From: Gnetum montanum
Lineage: Eukaryota; Streptophyta; Gnetopsida; Gnetales; Gnetaceae
Reading direction: 5' to 3'
Assembly: GCA_015680685.1 (NCBI GenBank)
Contig: MNCI01015788.1
Location: 24,107 to 88,106 of the forward strand
Length of the DNA stretch: 64,000 nucleotides
The notes under the pieces were generated by a model that searched no databases, was not told where the DNA came from, and saw only the letters and a program-made list of their open reading frames with translations. Of this stretch, positions 35,463 to 46,929 are shown piece by piece (within the stretch, counting starts at the first letter, position 1; the number at the start of each line of letters is the position of its first letter). A program made the position numbers and the translations under genes.

Positions 35463-36700
35463 TGTTGTAACTTAAAACCTTCACAATTCAACTTGAGGCA
35501 AGATTTCATTGTAAATGTAAGGTTTTTAGCCTATGAGGTAAAATATTGCTTAATTTTAACCTTTTTTGAGGTTGAAAAATGCCTTATAAATTGTTATTAC
35601 CTCACTTCATAAGTGGGAAAAGAGTGCCATGTCTATATTTGGATTTGGGAAGGTTGAAAATGTCTTGGGGATTGCCAAATTTGGCATTTTCATGGGTTTT
35701 GTGGTGGTCATGACCTTTACTATGCTAGAGCTGCACACATCCAATGTTTGAGTTATTGGGTTTTACATTTTCCCAACAATGGTCAATGTAGTCATCACAA
35801 TTTCTAGCAGCTACAACATGCCTAGTGTAGTCACCATATTTGATAGCAAGTTTCAACAATGCCAATGTAGCCCTTCAAGGTTAGCATAGTTGTGATGAAG
35901 CTAATGTAGTAACAAAATTTTATTTACTATATTTAGTATCTAGTATGGTTTTGATGGCCCTAGGGTGTCAAAACTTTTCACAAATGGACAACTATGTTGA
36001 AACTTATTGCATGCTACACCTACAAACAATACCAATCTATAAACAATCATGGTATAAATTTGCAGCCTAAAATCAATAATCTTGAAGCTTATTAAAGTCA
36101 CACTTGAATACATTATTTAGGTTCTGAGCCTTTTTTGCAATCACACAACCTTCATAACCTTGAGAGATTTAAACCTATTTGGAATTTTGAAGATTTTTAA
36201 AGTAAATTGGCATCTACATAGGCACTAGAAACTCTCTTCATAGTACCATTGCAACAAGGATAAAGCACCATCACTTGAACAATTGATAACCAAAGCTATA
36301 GATTGAAGTAAAAACTAGTAAGGAGTTCTTAGCGATTAGAGTTGGGAAGTATCTGGATCATGGAGTTTGAGTACAAAACATATCCTGCTAGGGTCAAAAT
36401 GCTTCAATATCCATTCAAGAAAGCTTCTTGCGCATTTGGGCACATTATTTATACTCCTTTAAACTTCATAATTTAATCATTTTACTATTTTAATAAATTT
36501 TATTGGTTCATTTATAGTATAGAATTCATTTTAGGTTTAATTTTATATTTTCAATCAAATATACAATTTTATCTTTTTGATCCTTGTTTACATTCTTCAA
36601 GTCCCTAGGTGATTGACTAGATCATCTAGGGCACTTTGAATCCTCTTTCTTAGAGGTCCTTGGAATTCAAGATTAAAACTATTCCCCAGCTAGGATTTTT
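35463..36700 (+). mobile_element. LTR copy 2 of the shared Tat-like family
   Basis: It starts TGTTGTAACTT, preceded by AAACACCATCATGAAAATTC. The copy at 40239 has nearly the same start and preceding sequence (AAACACCATTAAGAAATCTC). Internal blocks, such as the one with GGCATTTTCAT and TATGACCTTT-like sequence near 35680-35720, are shared with copies 1 and 3. A TATA-like TATTTATACTCC lies near 36450. Between 35780 and 35910 a motif close to CTAGTGTAGTCACC recurs five times at 30-40 base spacing, recalling the core of the 25-27 kb array. The right end is approximate. Confidence 0.55.
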
Positions 36701-36739
36701 GGTTTTCTAGTGATCAAATCTTTTAGGTGTAATAACTAT

Positions 36740-39175
36740 AATAAGTTTAACCTATGTAGTAATCCCAAGAAATGCATTTTTGGGTTCTCATAGATAATAT
36801 GTTGGATTATCTTATGTCTTAAGATGATATTCTAGATCTCACACCTTCTAAATATATTCCAGATATTTATATTCTACAAGGTTGTCTTTAATTAAACCAT
36901 AAATTCATTTCTTAACTCATTAACCATTTTTATTCTTTAAATCCATTTTCTTCGTAAATCCATCTCTTTCATTTTGGATGAGGAATATCAAAAGTCCTTT
37001 AATTTTATCAAAGGACCCTTAACTAGTCTTCCTATTCTTCATCCTTCAAATCTAACCATTCAATATCTACCATGCTTTTTCGAAGATGAGAATATGGAGT
37101 TGATATTTCTATATAGTACATATCTAATTTCTTTCAGACTATGAGACTAAATACTTAGAAATTGAAAAATCCTACCTAAGTATTATCTTTACTCTCAAAA
37201 AGTGAAAGCATTATCTTCTTAATGCTTGGTCTTTTTTATCTACAAAGATAACACCTCTAAAGTTAGTGCTAATAAATCCTTCTTAAAATCATCATCTACC
37301 TGATTGAAAAACTTTTTTTATAGTGTTTAATATTTATTTTCTATCTCAATAATCAATCAAATATTAAGCAATAGTTGACCTCATCGGTTCTTCTGAATCA
37401 ATCATCATTATTCATAGCTTATATGTTGACATTAAGGATTTAAATGTTGTCTTTTGCATTGATGAAACATATGCTTTGCTTAGATCTAGTGTAGCATATG
37501 TCATTATTCTTTAACCAAAAAATTTCTTTATCATGCCTACAATATTTATTTCCATTGTACTAACAACGTAGTTGAATATGAGGGTTTGATAGGAGGTCTC
37601 TTACTAGCTTTCCAAAATCAAGTTAAAACTAGTACTATTTACGATGACTCATAGCTCATCATAAATTACATTAATGGATGACTATGATTGCAAGGATCTT
37701 CAATTAGTTTCTTACTTACAAATAGCTAAGAAATTTTTTTTTTCTCTACTCATACTTTGAGTCATATTCCATGTTTTGAAAATATGCTAGTCAATGCATT
37801 GGCAACCTTTGTCATCCATGATAATCTTTCAACGATGTGAGATCAAATTATTTAATCAATTTTCTTGAAACCTATCACATAATCTCCTAATGTATTGGTA
37901 AGTACTATCAATATAGAAGATGAAAATGAGGAATATGGTCATCATTATCACTATCTTACAACTAGAAAAACTTCTAGTCATCTCAAACCTGCTCAAAAGA
38001 AAGTTTTACATAAATGTAGCTAATAATTTTTATTAGTATATCCTAATATCCTTTAATAGGTTTCTTCTATTAGTATTCTTCTACATTGTCTTAGTCTTGT
38101 GTAGTCTAAGATAGTCCTTGATTAGGTACACACAAGTTTTTGGTGCATACATAGGTTCACACTTCCTAGTTTTTGGACTATTGATGATCAACCTTAGCTA
38201 AAGATGCTTATCAAATAGTTAAAATATGTGATACTTGTCAAAGACATGACTCTTTCATTTAGATTCCTTCATAGCAACTTAACATGTCTTAGATCATGTG
38301 GCCCTTTTAAAAATGAGGTTTAGATCTTATTAGTGCTATTAGTCCTCCTTCATCTACTATGCAATAATACATACTAATTAATATGGAATATTTTACTAAG
38401 TAGATATAGACTATTTCTTTGTGTTTCACTAAACCCCACTTCATCTTTTATTTCATCCCTAACCATATAATAACCCTCTTTGATGTACTTCTTCAAATTG
38501 TAACTAACAACAAACCACAATTCAAAAGGAGGAAGGTAGCTGAATCTCTTCCATGTATCACATCACTCAATTATTTTCATCACCATACTACGCTTAGTCT
38601 AACCATTAGGTTGAGTCTACCAATAAAGCTCTCATCCACTTTCTCCATACTATGGTTAATAAAACTCAACACAATTGACACATACAACTATATTATGCAA
38701 ATTGGGTCTATCATACTAACTTTTGTATATGAACTGCTAGTACTTCTTGCTTTATAACCTATAGTTTTGGGGAAATCTTAATAGTTGAGCTTCATATTCC
38801 ACCTCTCCATGTTTCTCTACATGATTGGTATGTAGATCAAGACAACAACATCATGTCATGTGTTGAGTGGAATCTTCTCAATGAACATCAACAAGCTACT
38901 CTTCATTAGTTGCATGAAAATAAAAAATATATTTAGCACTATAATTCTAGATAAATTAAAGTTATAGAGATTAATGAAGGTGATCTAGTGCTCTCTTATT
39001 TTATAAAATCCAAAGATATGAAGTTCTCTCCCAATAGGCAATGCTCATTCCTAGTGGTTTAGTCTCCACAAAGTGGTGTCTACATTTTGTCTAATTTGGA
39101 AAGACATTACTATATAGATCCTATTATCATAAGATATCTAGAGTTCTACTATAGTATCCATGCTACAGAATTGAA
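36740..39175 (+). pseudogene. pol: Tat-like Ty3/gypsy pol B: RT end, RNase H, integrase
   Basis: The segment begins in the reverse-transcriptase thumb (LCSNPKKCIFGFS near 36760). The first RNase H is too decayed to follow. The second is clear near 37560-37680: FHCTNNVVEYEGLIGGLLLA and STIYDDS.LIINYING. Integrase covers about 38190-39170. It has DAYQIVKICDTCQRHDS (zinc-binding CxxC), then NHIITLFDVLLQIVTNN. In another frame it continues VESTNKALIHFLHTMVNKTQ, then LHIPPLHVSLHD and EWNLLNEHQQATLH. Stops and frameshifts are frequent. Everything upstream of the RT thumb is missing, so the copy is 5'-truncated against LTR copy 2. Confidence 0.75.
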
Positions 39176-39394
39176 CCTATTGTATATTTGAAACCAAATG
39201 AGTGTTCTCTTAAGAGTAGTTTTCTATTTACTACAATGGAATATGTACTACATCATGATAATAGGCTTGCTATAAATCATGTTTTTATTGCACTATTTTG
39301 CATTTTTACATCCCCTCTATCATATTTTTCTATTTCATTAGCTATATTCTTCATAATTCCCTATACTATCTATACTATTTTACATTGTGTTCTT

Positions 39395-40150
39395 AGCATA
39401 ATTAGTGAGGTGTTTGAGTGAATCAATATCTCATTGCTTCATGTGAGGGTATGATTAAGTGTATTATTGATTGGAATAGTAAGGGGTTTGTTCAAAAATA
39501 TCTATATGGCATCCTTTTTGGAAATATAGTATGTAGGATTTAACTATGCTCCATTTTTATGGAATAACACCATCCTCATGATAGCTGTATGGTTGATATC
39601 CTCTTTTCTCCATAATTTTTTATTTTCTACTTTCACAAAATATAACTTTTATTGTCTTTATTATATTTCTTTCTTCTTCCACTCATCTCCTCTTCTCATC
39701 TATTTCTATTCCTCTCTATATTTAGCATTAGTAAGGAAGAACGAGTATCTTTTTTCAAATGTAGTGAGGAATTATTAAGTGTAGTGTGAAATTTGAATAT
39801 GAGTGAGGTAAGGAAGAGATCAGATCTAGGGATTTATTCATGTCCAATTTCTATGATATAAACCAAAATTTTGGTTTATTGATAATGTTCCTAACCTACT
39901 TCTCCTATTCTTTATTGCCCTCTTTTTTATTTTTCTCTATCCCTCTTTATTTCTCTACCTCTTTCTCTTTTTTATGCTCTACATTAGGAAGGTTAAATGA
40001 GTGTCTTTGATTTATTCTAGTGAGGGTGTAATTAAGAGAATTTAGTGGATTTGGAAGTGCTTTATCTACATTTTCATTTATGCTTCTTGGAATCTATCCA
40101 TACCCAACTTCTATGGTGTAGTACTTCACCTTATGTGTATTAGTGAGGTT
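39395..40150 (+). repeat. Degenerate tandem units in the pol B 3' region
   Basis: A block with GAGTGNNTC, then GTGAGGGTATNATTAAGTG-like sequence, then a stretch ending TCTATG.C and CATCCTCATGA recurs about three times. It starts near 39410, 39730 and 39995. The same block occurs twice after pol C (55235 and 55535). Confidence 0.5.
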
Positions 40151-40238
40151 TTAAAATTTCTCCCATATTATCATGCTTCATTTATTCCTTCATTAGCTAC
40201 CTACTAGCTCATTTCTTAAACACCATTAAGAAATCTCA

Positions 40239-40640
40239 TGTTGTAACTTTTAATGTTTACCATTAAACTTGAGGCTCAAATTTTAATGTAAAATGTGAAA
40301 ATTGTAATCCATGACATGCAATTTCACATACTTGATCTTTTGGATCCAAGAAATACCTCATAAGTTTTTATGGCCTTACCTTTTAAGTGAAAAAGGACTT
40401 AACAAGTCTATATTTGAGCTTGGAGGGGTCAAAAAGGCCTTTTGGACCACCAAAATTGGCATTTTCATCAATTTTGTGGGGGGTATGACCTTTGCTACGT
40501 TGGAGGCACCTATGCCCAGCATTGGGGGGTTTAACTTCAAATTTTCTTAATCATGGCCAACATAGCTATTGTAAGGTTAGAATTGTCACATCTAGGCCAA
40601 CACTGAAGTGGTTGGAACTTCATACTTCTACAATTCCATC
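40239..40640 (+). mobile_element. LTR copy 3 of the shared Tat-like family, truncated
   Basis: It begins TGTTGTAACTTTT and matches copy 2 through the GGCATTTTCATCAATTTTGT and TATGACCTTTGCTACGTTGG blocks. Similarity stops near 40640, where a minus-strand gag fragment starts, so most of the LTR is missing. Confidence 0.6.
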
Positions 40641-40679
40641 TTTGTATGAATTTCTACAAGTGCAAAACAAGTCCTTGTT

Positions 40680-41720
40680 TAACCTTCATTAATTGGTCAG
40701 GGGTTGTGTTAGGTTTCAAGTTGTATTTGAAATGGTTAACGAATTATGAAATTAGATCTTCCAATAAGGCTATGGATCCTCTTGGAAATGCATGATACTA
40801 TTTCAATGTCTTCCTCATAATTGACATGTATAAAATTCACATTATGATATGCAGGCACACTTGCAACAATAGACACTTAGAGTGGAAGGTTATAATGTGG
40901 ACATTCGGGTTACCCTCATTTTTTTATTTGATGAATTGGTGAATGAGGATACCCAAGGGAAGAGATATTGGAAGAATAGCAAGACTAATTGAATCATCTT
41001 GGTAGAAATCCATTATCTTGAATTTTTGGGTTGTGGAAGCCTTGAGTTTCTGTAACTCTTCCATCAAGTCCTAGATCATGTGGAACACTTAATCTAGTCC
41101 TTAGGACATTTTCATAGGTTGTGGTATTTGTACGAATGGTTGTGGTGTTGGTTGAAAGGCTTGTGGCCTTGCAATGGGTTGTAGTATAGAAGGGAGAGAC
41201 TATGTCATAGTGGTCATGTATTGGATAACAAAAGAAAATGATGTTTTTGTTGGCACTTAAGGCATAAAGGAGAAAAATGATGCATGTATCCCTTAGGTAG
41301 TTTTTGAATCCATTGTAGGGTCAATTAGTAGAGAGAAATGATGCATATTGGTGAAGACCACTAGTGATGGCCGTATTAAATGAGGCTTCATGGCAAAGGA
41401 CATGGAAGGGCAAAGGGAAGTTATTTGGAACACGAACTATGTTTGATGAGTAACTATGATGGGATCTGGCCTAAACATCATTGGATATACTAGATACAAT
41501 GGTTGGAATATCTATCCCATGGAAGAGGAAAGCAAGGTTGAAGCAAGTGCAATGATCTAGGGATTTTACTATCATTAAAGGCTCCCTATAAAGTTATCAG
41601 GTTCATGCTCTACCTCAAACTCATCATGCTCTTCATGTTGGCTTTTTGAGCTCGATTTCACATCTTGATCATCCATCTCAATTAATTTGGAAATAATGGA
41701 ATTACCATGATAGAATTTCT
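40680..41720 (-). pseudogene. gag: Second Tat-like gag fragment
   Basis: Nucleotide similarity to 16680-17440 is easy to see in the same orientation. Shared landmarks include CTTCATNAAYTGGTCARGGG near 40690, a GTGGAAGGTTATAA block near 40885 and GGCTTGTGGCC near 41155. By that match it is the middle and N-terminal part of the same gag, inverted relative to the adjacent LTR copy 3. No frame stays open for more than a few tens of codons. Confidence 0.65.
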
Positions 41721-42838
41721 TGTAGACACAATACATCAACATTTAAATCTTATAACTTTGCTAAGATGCATCTGTATCAGTACTTAGACCAATCCAATGC
41801 CCATGGTGAACATAGTGAATGTTGTTTTTCAGTAACTAGGCCTTTCATTCTTCATTGTGGATTCTCTTTTGAGTTATTTTTCCTCATGGGTATCAGATAC
41901 CTTGTCAAAATAAGATTATGATTTGAAATTTTATTGTTGATACATGATTTTATTATAAGCTGAATTGGTATACATATTCTTGATCATTCAAGTTCATCAA
42001 CTAATTCTCTAACTACTTTTACATTGGTAAGAACTGACTAGATTACCTAGACTCTTAATAACCTTTCTACCCCCTTTAAAACTCTAACTCTAGCAATGTG
42101 ACTAATGATATATAGAGGTTAGTGAGTCAATACTATATATCTACATATAGTAATTATCTAATCCTAAGACCCAAGATGGCCCAAGAGGTTAAATTATTAG
42201 TTCCAATAATAAGATTATTAGAATTAATTAGTTATATGATTTATGACCTCTTAAGGCATGGTTTAAGATATCATCAAATTATCAAATACTTGGATGATAA
42301 ACTTAACCTTACCATTGATTTCAAAAGCCGAAAATATTATAAATGACTATTCATATGTTAGAAATGAACATCATATGCCTAAGTTATGCTAACATGAGTC
42401 TTTTAGGGTCTTGAGATACCATGTTGGGCAAGGAGTAAAAAATAATTTTTGAAGCTCTATTGGGTAGATCTAGATTCATCATTATATTTGAGAGATTTAT
42501 GTTTGTAGGAAATGACTCTTTGTTCACTGAAAAATGTTTCAAAATCGAAATTTATGGCTTCTAGATTCCAAAACATAAGGCAAGGAAAATGAGACTTTCC
42601 AAGAGATCATCCATCCTAGCACTGCTTCAAAAGAAGTGTACTTAATTACATAATTATTAATCCAACTATTGTTAACATGTTAATTTAAATTAATTATCAT
42701 ATTTGACCACATTTTTAATATTTAAAATTTTCTTGCCTAAACATCAGTTTCAAATTTTCTAGTATTTGGTGATTTTAAAAATTTTCATCAGTTGTTGGAA
42801 AATTGTCCATAACTACTGGAAAAATTTGATGGCCAAGA
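41721..42838. other. AT-rich spacer
   Basis: No domain, tandem repeat or RNA gene recognised. The short plus frame at 42122-42346 has no resemblance to a known family. Confidence 0.35.
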
Positions 42839-43087
42839 TTGCTAAAGGAGGCAAGTTTTTATAGCTTTAGTGGTATTTGTAGCATGCCAAAGGAAGAAAG
42901 TTTTTGTGGCACTGACAATGTCCATGGCATGTTGGAGGAGGCAAGTTTTTCTAGCATTGAAACTATTTATGGCATGCTAGAGGAGGCAAGCTTTTTTGGC
43001 ATCATTAGCATCCATGGCATGCTAGAGGAGGTAGGGTCATTTGGCACTAGTAGTGCCTACATCATGCAAGAAAAGGTAGGTTTTTAA
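42839..43087 (+). repeat. 45-bp minisatellite, 5.5 units, in an open frame
   Basis: The unit ATGCTAGAGGAGGCAAGYTT with a 25-base variable tail repeats five and a half times with no length change. It reads as 15-residue units of the type MLEEASFFGIISIHG. The frame is open throughout and closes with TAA at 43087. Units differ mainly in the second half. The first unit has TTG in place of ATG. The exact 45-base spacing keeps the frame. Whether it was ever translated is unknown. Confidence 0.75.
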
Positions 43088-43149
43088 GCCACTAAGAACT
43101 ATTAAGGAGAGGAGGTTTTTTCAATGCCTATGGTTTCCTGGTAGGTTTT

Positions 43150-43690
43150 CTTGGTAATGGTGGTGTTAATGAACATCATGGACTATCAAAAATTATGGTG
43201 GATTTTTCAGTCATGTGAAGGAAAAGGTAGTAGCAATGATGATAGTAGTGATAGAAATGTAGGAATATGTGAAAAAACCATGTGCAACAAGGAAGTAGGA
43301 CAACAAGAAACATGGGAAATGGCAAGGACTAGGATTTGTAGGGATACATAAGAATAGGATGTACTAGGCAAGGCATGCATAGTAGTAAGGTAAGAAAATT
43401 ATAGTAATGGAAGGGAGTGGGATGGCAGCAAGAGAACAGAAAAGATAGTGGCAAGATGATGTGATACATAGTAGTGAAAAGGCATAGTAGACAGTGGTAG
43501 GTAAGGATTTTTGCAAAGGTAGTGGTAAGCAACATGTAGTAGTAAGTGTCGAGGATAGCACATGTTGGAAACTAAATAGTACATAGTGAGGCAATAGAGG
43601 GTTGGATGGCACGGTGGGACATGAAGGCATAGTGTGGTGGGATGGGATAGCAAAAGGTAAGATAAAGTGTGGCATGGGTCTATGTAGCCT
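43150..43690. other. Purine-rich strand-asymmetric tract
   Basis: The plus strand is dominated by A and G for more than 500 bases, with many GTAGTG, GGCATAGTAG and GGATGGCA-like words. The complementary strand shows long stop-free Pro/His/Leu-rich frames that result from this composition and are not taken as genes. Confidence 0.6.
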
Positions 43691-43699
43691 AATCAAGCT

Positions 43700-43795
43700 G
43701 CATGATCCTTTAAGGGCTACATAGCCCTATATGGGGCTATGTGATAACTATGTAGGGTTGCATGGGCCCTTGTAGGGCCTCATGGCCCTTTGTAA
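43700..43795. repeat. Cluster of GGGC(C)/GGCCC-containing inverted repeats
   Basis: Near-palindromic words GGGCTACATAGCCC, GGGGCTATGT, CTATGTAGGG, GGGCCCTTGTAGGGCC and CATGGCCC follow each other within about 90 bases. They can pair in several ways. Confidence 0.5.
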
Positions 43796-43854
43796 ATATT
43801 TTTTAAGTTATTATTATTATTTATTTTTTAAAAATTAATTTTAAATTTTAGGGA

Positions 43855-43930
43855 ACTTGACCTAGGGGCTAGACTAACAAGCATCAAGATGTGGATCTAA
43901 TAACCTTGAGGTCATAGGCTCAATCGTAAG
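43855..43930 (+). repeat. tRNA-like SINE fragment
   Basis: GGGGCTAGACTAACAAGCAT resembles a tRNA A box. About 45 bases later GAGGTCATAGGCTCAATCG resembles a B box (GGTTCGATCC type). The order and spacing fit a tRNA-derived SINE head. It is too diverged for a functional tRNA. Confidence 0.45.
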
Positions 43931-44796
43931 TTCTATTAATTTTTTAACTTTTTATTATTATTTTATTCTAACATGCATAAGGAGAAATTTTGAACTACAA
44001 TATCTTGACAAGTATTACACATTGGACATGGTCTTAGGATTTAAAAGCATCTAAGTACCATAACTTATTAAAATAACATTACTAGGTTGATGTATGGGTG
44101 ACATGTAAACTTCTTAGATGACTTGGGATTTGATTTCAAATGATATACCAATCCTTGGATATTTAATATAATACTTTTACTGTTATAATTTAACATGTAT
44201 GATGTAAGCCTATTCTCTTAGATTATGATTATATCCTAGTGAGGAACAAAGGTCATGGTTAGCAAAGTAATATATCACAACATTACCCACCAAATACTAG
44301 TTTCCCTATGAGTCTCATGATAATAATCCTTATTTATTGCATAGGGATGAAATAATATTATGACTATATTAAGTTCTTTAACTTGTAAGATCAACTTCGA
44401 CCATGGTTACTAGCATTCTAGGATGACTTAATAATCACCTTAATTAATTAACATTCTAAAAATAATATAAGTTGGATAAGAGTTACTTGGATTGGTATAT
44501 TCATGACTTACCTTGGACCATTATATCCTTCTCTTACCAATGTTTTTTGTAGTTGATCTACCTTGTTGAGGTATAATCAAATCTCTCCTAGTCCATGATA
44601 TCCATGAAAGAATTTTGTTGGTTAATGTTTTTTATGTCTCTTGTAGATGTTTGATCCAAAATCAATGAAAAAATATATTCTAGCTTACATAAATCATCTT
44701 TAACATAGGGAAAATTTGGTATGGATTCGTGACTATCCCTAGATAATGGCTCCATGGTTCATTATCATATTGGAGTCGGCCCATGAGTGGTGTTTA
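43931..44796. other. AT-rich spacer, possibly leader of a minus-strand LTR element
   Basis: No coding domain recognised. On the minus strand it lies just downstream of a primer-site-like sequence. Confidence 0.3.
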
Positions 44797-44808
44797 TCTT
44801 TGATACCA
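44797..44808 (-). other. Primer-binding-site-like sequence
   Basis: The minus strand reads TGGTATCAAAGA, matching TGGTATCAGAGC at 10 of 12 positions. It is preceded by GATGTTACATT, with a CA-type LTR end. This marks a decayed minus-strand LTR boundary near 44811-44813. Confidence 0.5.
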
Positions 44809-44812
44809 AATG

Positions 44813-46929
44813 TAACATCTTGTTCCTAGATGTCATGGAAAACATCAAATATACATTATATTAGACATAAGGCATATCAAGATAATGTGGAAAATGTCAA
44901 ATTTATGTATCATTTGACATTATATGTAAAAAAAATATAGAAAAAATGTAGAAAAAAAGGATATTTTATTGATGTGGAATAATGTATTTGGTTCATGCTC
45001 TAAGATTTTCTTGGGGCTATGTTCCTTTGACATCTATCCCTTAGAGGTGATCCAACATTGTCATCATGCTTTAACCTATTTATGGCCAAAAGGAATGGCT
45101 AGTCCCCTTCCTATGCTTCTTCACTTAGCATCCATTAATCACCTTCATTGGCTCCACAACTCCATGCTAATACGAACTCTAATGCCCAAGTATAAATACC
45201 TTAGTTTAAATATCCAAAGGTTACCTTGAAAGACATGTCCAATATTCCAACATGACTTTTATAGTCTTAATTACAATTATCCCTTTTAGGTCTTGTTACA
45301 ATAATCCAAGATTAGTTATGTAGAGACACCATCTTTGTTATGCAACAACATCATTTGGGAATGGGGATATTACATTCCATTATCTTATCTTATGTAATTA
45401 TTCTACCATCACATCCATTTTCTTCACCTATAAATGAATATAATTCATTGCTTTCCACTTAAAAATACCTAGTCAAAATCCTAATGGATGTATAAAAGCA
45501 GGCTAAATAAGATAAAGACATAAAGAAGGAGCAAGCTCCAAATCACCCTACCCAAAACATCCTTAAGCACTCTTATCTATGTTTAGCACTTCAAAATATG
45601 AGATGGATTACTTATGTTTCAAAGGATAAAATGTCAAAACTCAGCCTATCATGGATGTTATATTCCAACTTCCGATATACATCATGATATGAGTGGAAGA
45701 CAATGTATTCCTTTCTTTACTACACATTGATGAAAAATTCATTTAAGTAATTTCAAGGAGCAAAAGAAATGCTTGGTTACCTTGAATTCACAAAAACTCA
45801 TCTAATAAAATTAATATTTTTTGAAAACTTAGGAATTTCACTATAATTTGGAAAAAGAAAGTACTATAAAAGATATCTAGAAGATAACATTATATTATGT
45901 TCTTTTCAATCTATAAAAGATTGTAGCAATTCTGGTAGCACAATTTTGAGAGTTTATAACTTAAATGTTGTTATGTTTTTGATGCTAAAATTTTAACTAA
46001 ATAGATCTAATATCACGTCAAGTTTTTTTAACAAGAAAGAAATAATCTAATCATTGATTGTAATTCATTCTAGTAAAAATTCATGATTTAAAAAATTTGA
46101 TAAATTATAGAGTTAATTTCTTCCAAATTGTAATAGATACTAAAATAAAGTTTTACCTACTCGTAGAAAAATTTTGAATCACTAAAACATTTCATGAGAA
46201 AAGTAATATATGATCAAAATTATGAATATCCCTAATTCTGACTACTCAACTTCTCAGATTGAGTAAATAATAATGAATGATGTTGATGAATTGATGAATT
46301 GATGATGAAATAGTCAAATTATTACTAAAATTATGTTGATGCTTCCATGATAAAAAATTTTAACATATTTCTTGGATATATATATGTGGTAAGTAGGGCA
46401 ATGTTTACTAAATATAATACAATAGAGCCCCAATGAAGAAAAGCCCTTAAAAGTTTTACATACATATATATATATGTGTGTGTGTATTGGGGCCAAAATA
46501 ATCTTACAACTACTCATTAATCTAAAAATTTCCTATATTTTGTTAAAATAAATTCCTATTATATCATAAAAAATTTATCGTCTACTACTCTTAAAGGATA
46601 ATAATTACTGCTTAGAGTGGAAGGTCATCTTCATTTTTCATTTCCTCTTTCTCATTTATTTATCATGCTTTAAATTCCTATAGATTCATTGAGGCACTTG
46701 ATCTTTTGAGACAAGATTTTTTTTTTAGGAAGTAAACAATTTATTCTTGTAAACTAATGTGAATGGGTTTGATAACTTCTCTTTTAATGAAATTGTATTT
46801 AATGTCACTGTGTTTGGATTTTTTGTGATGTATGTAGTCTTGTGATAGTTGAATTGTTTTTGTATTATCATAATAAAAATTTATAGGAAGATGCACTCTA
46901 AATCCTAATTATGAAAGTAATTTATTTCG
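44813..46929. other. AT-rich stretch, possibly a decayed minus-strand LTR
   Basis: No domain recognised. Simple repeats of TA and TG type occur at about 46376-46388 and 46461-46487. It lies between the copia relic and a primer-site-like sequence, so part may be an LTR, but no matching copy is present to prove it. Confidence 0.3.

Noticed and set aside
43329-43696. Three overlapping minus frames rich in Pro, His and Leu
   Set aside because: They are open because the strand is pyrimidine-rich, not because it encodes a protein.
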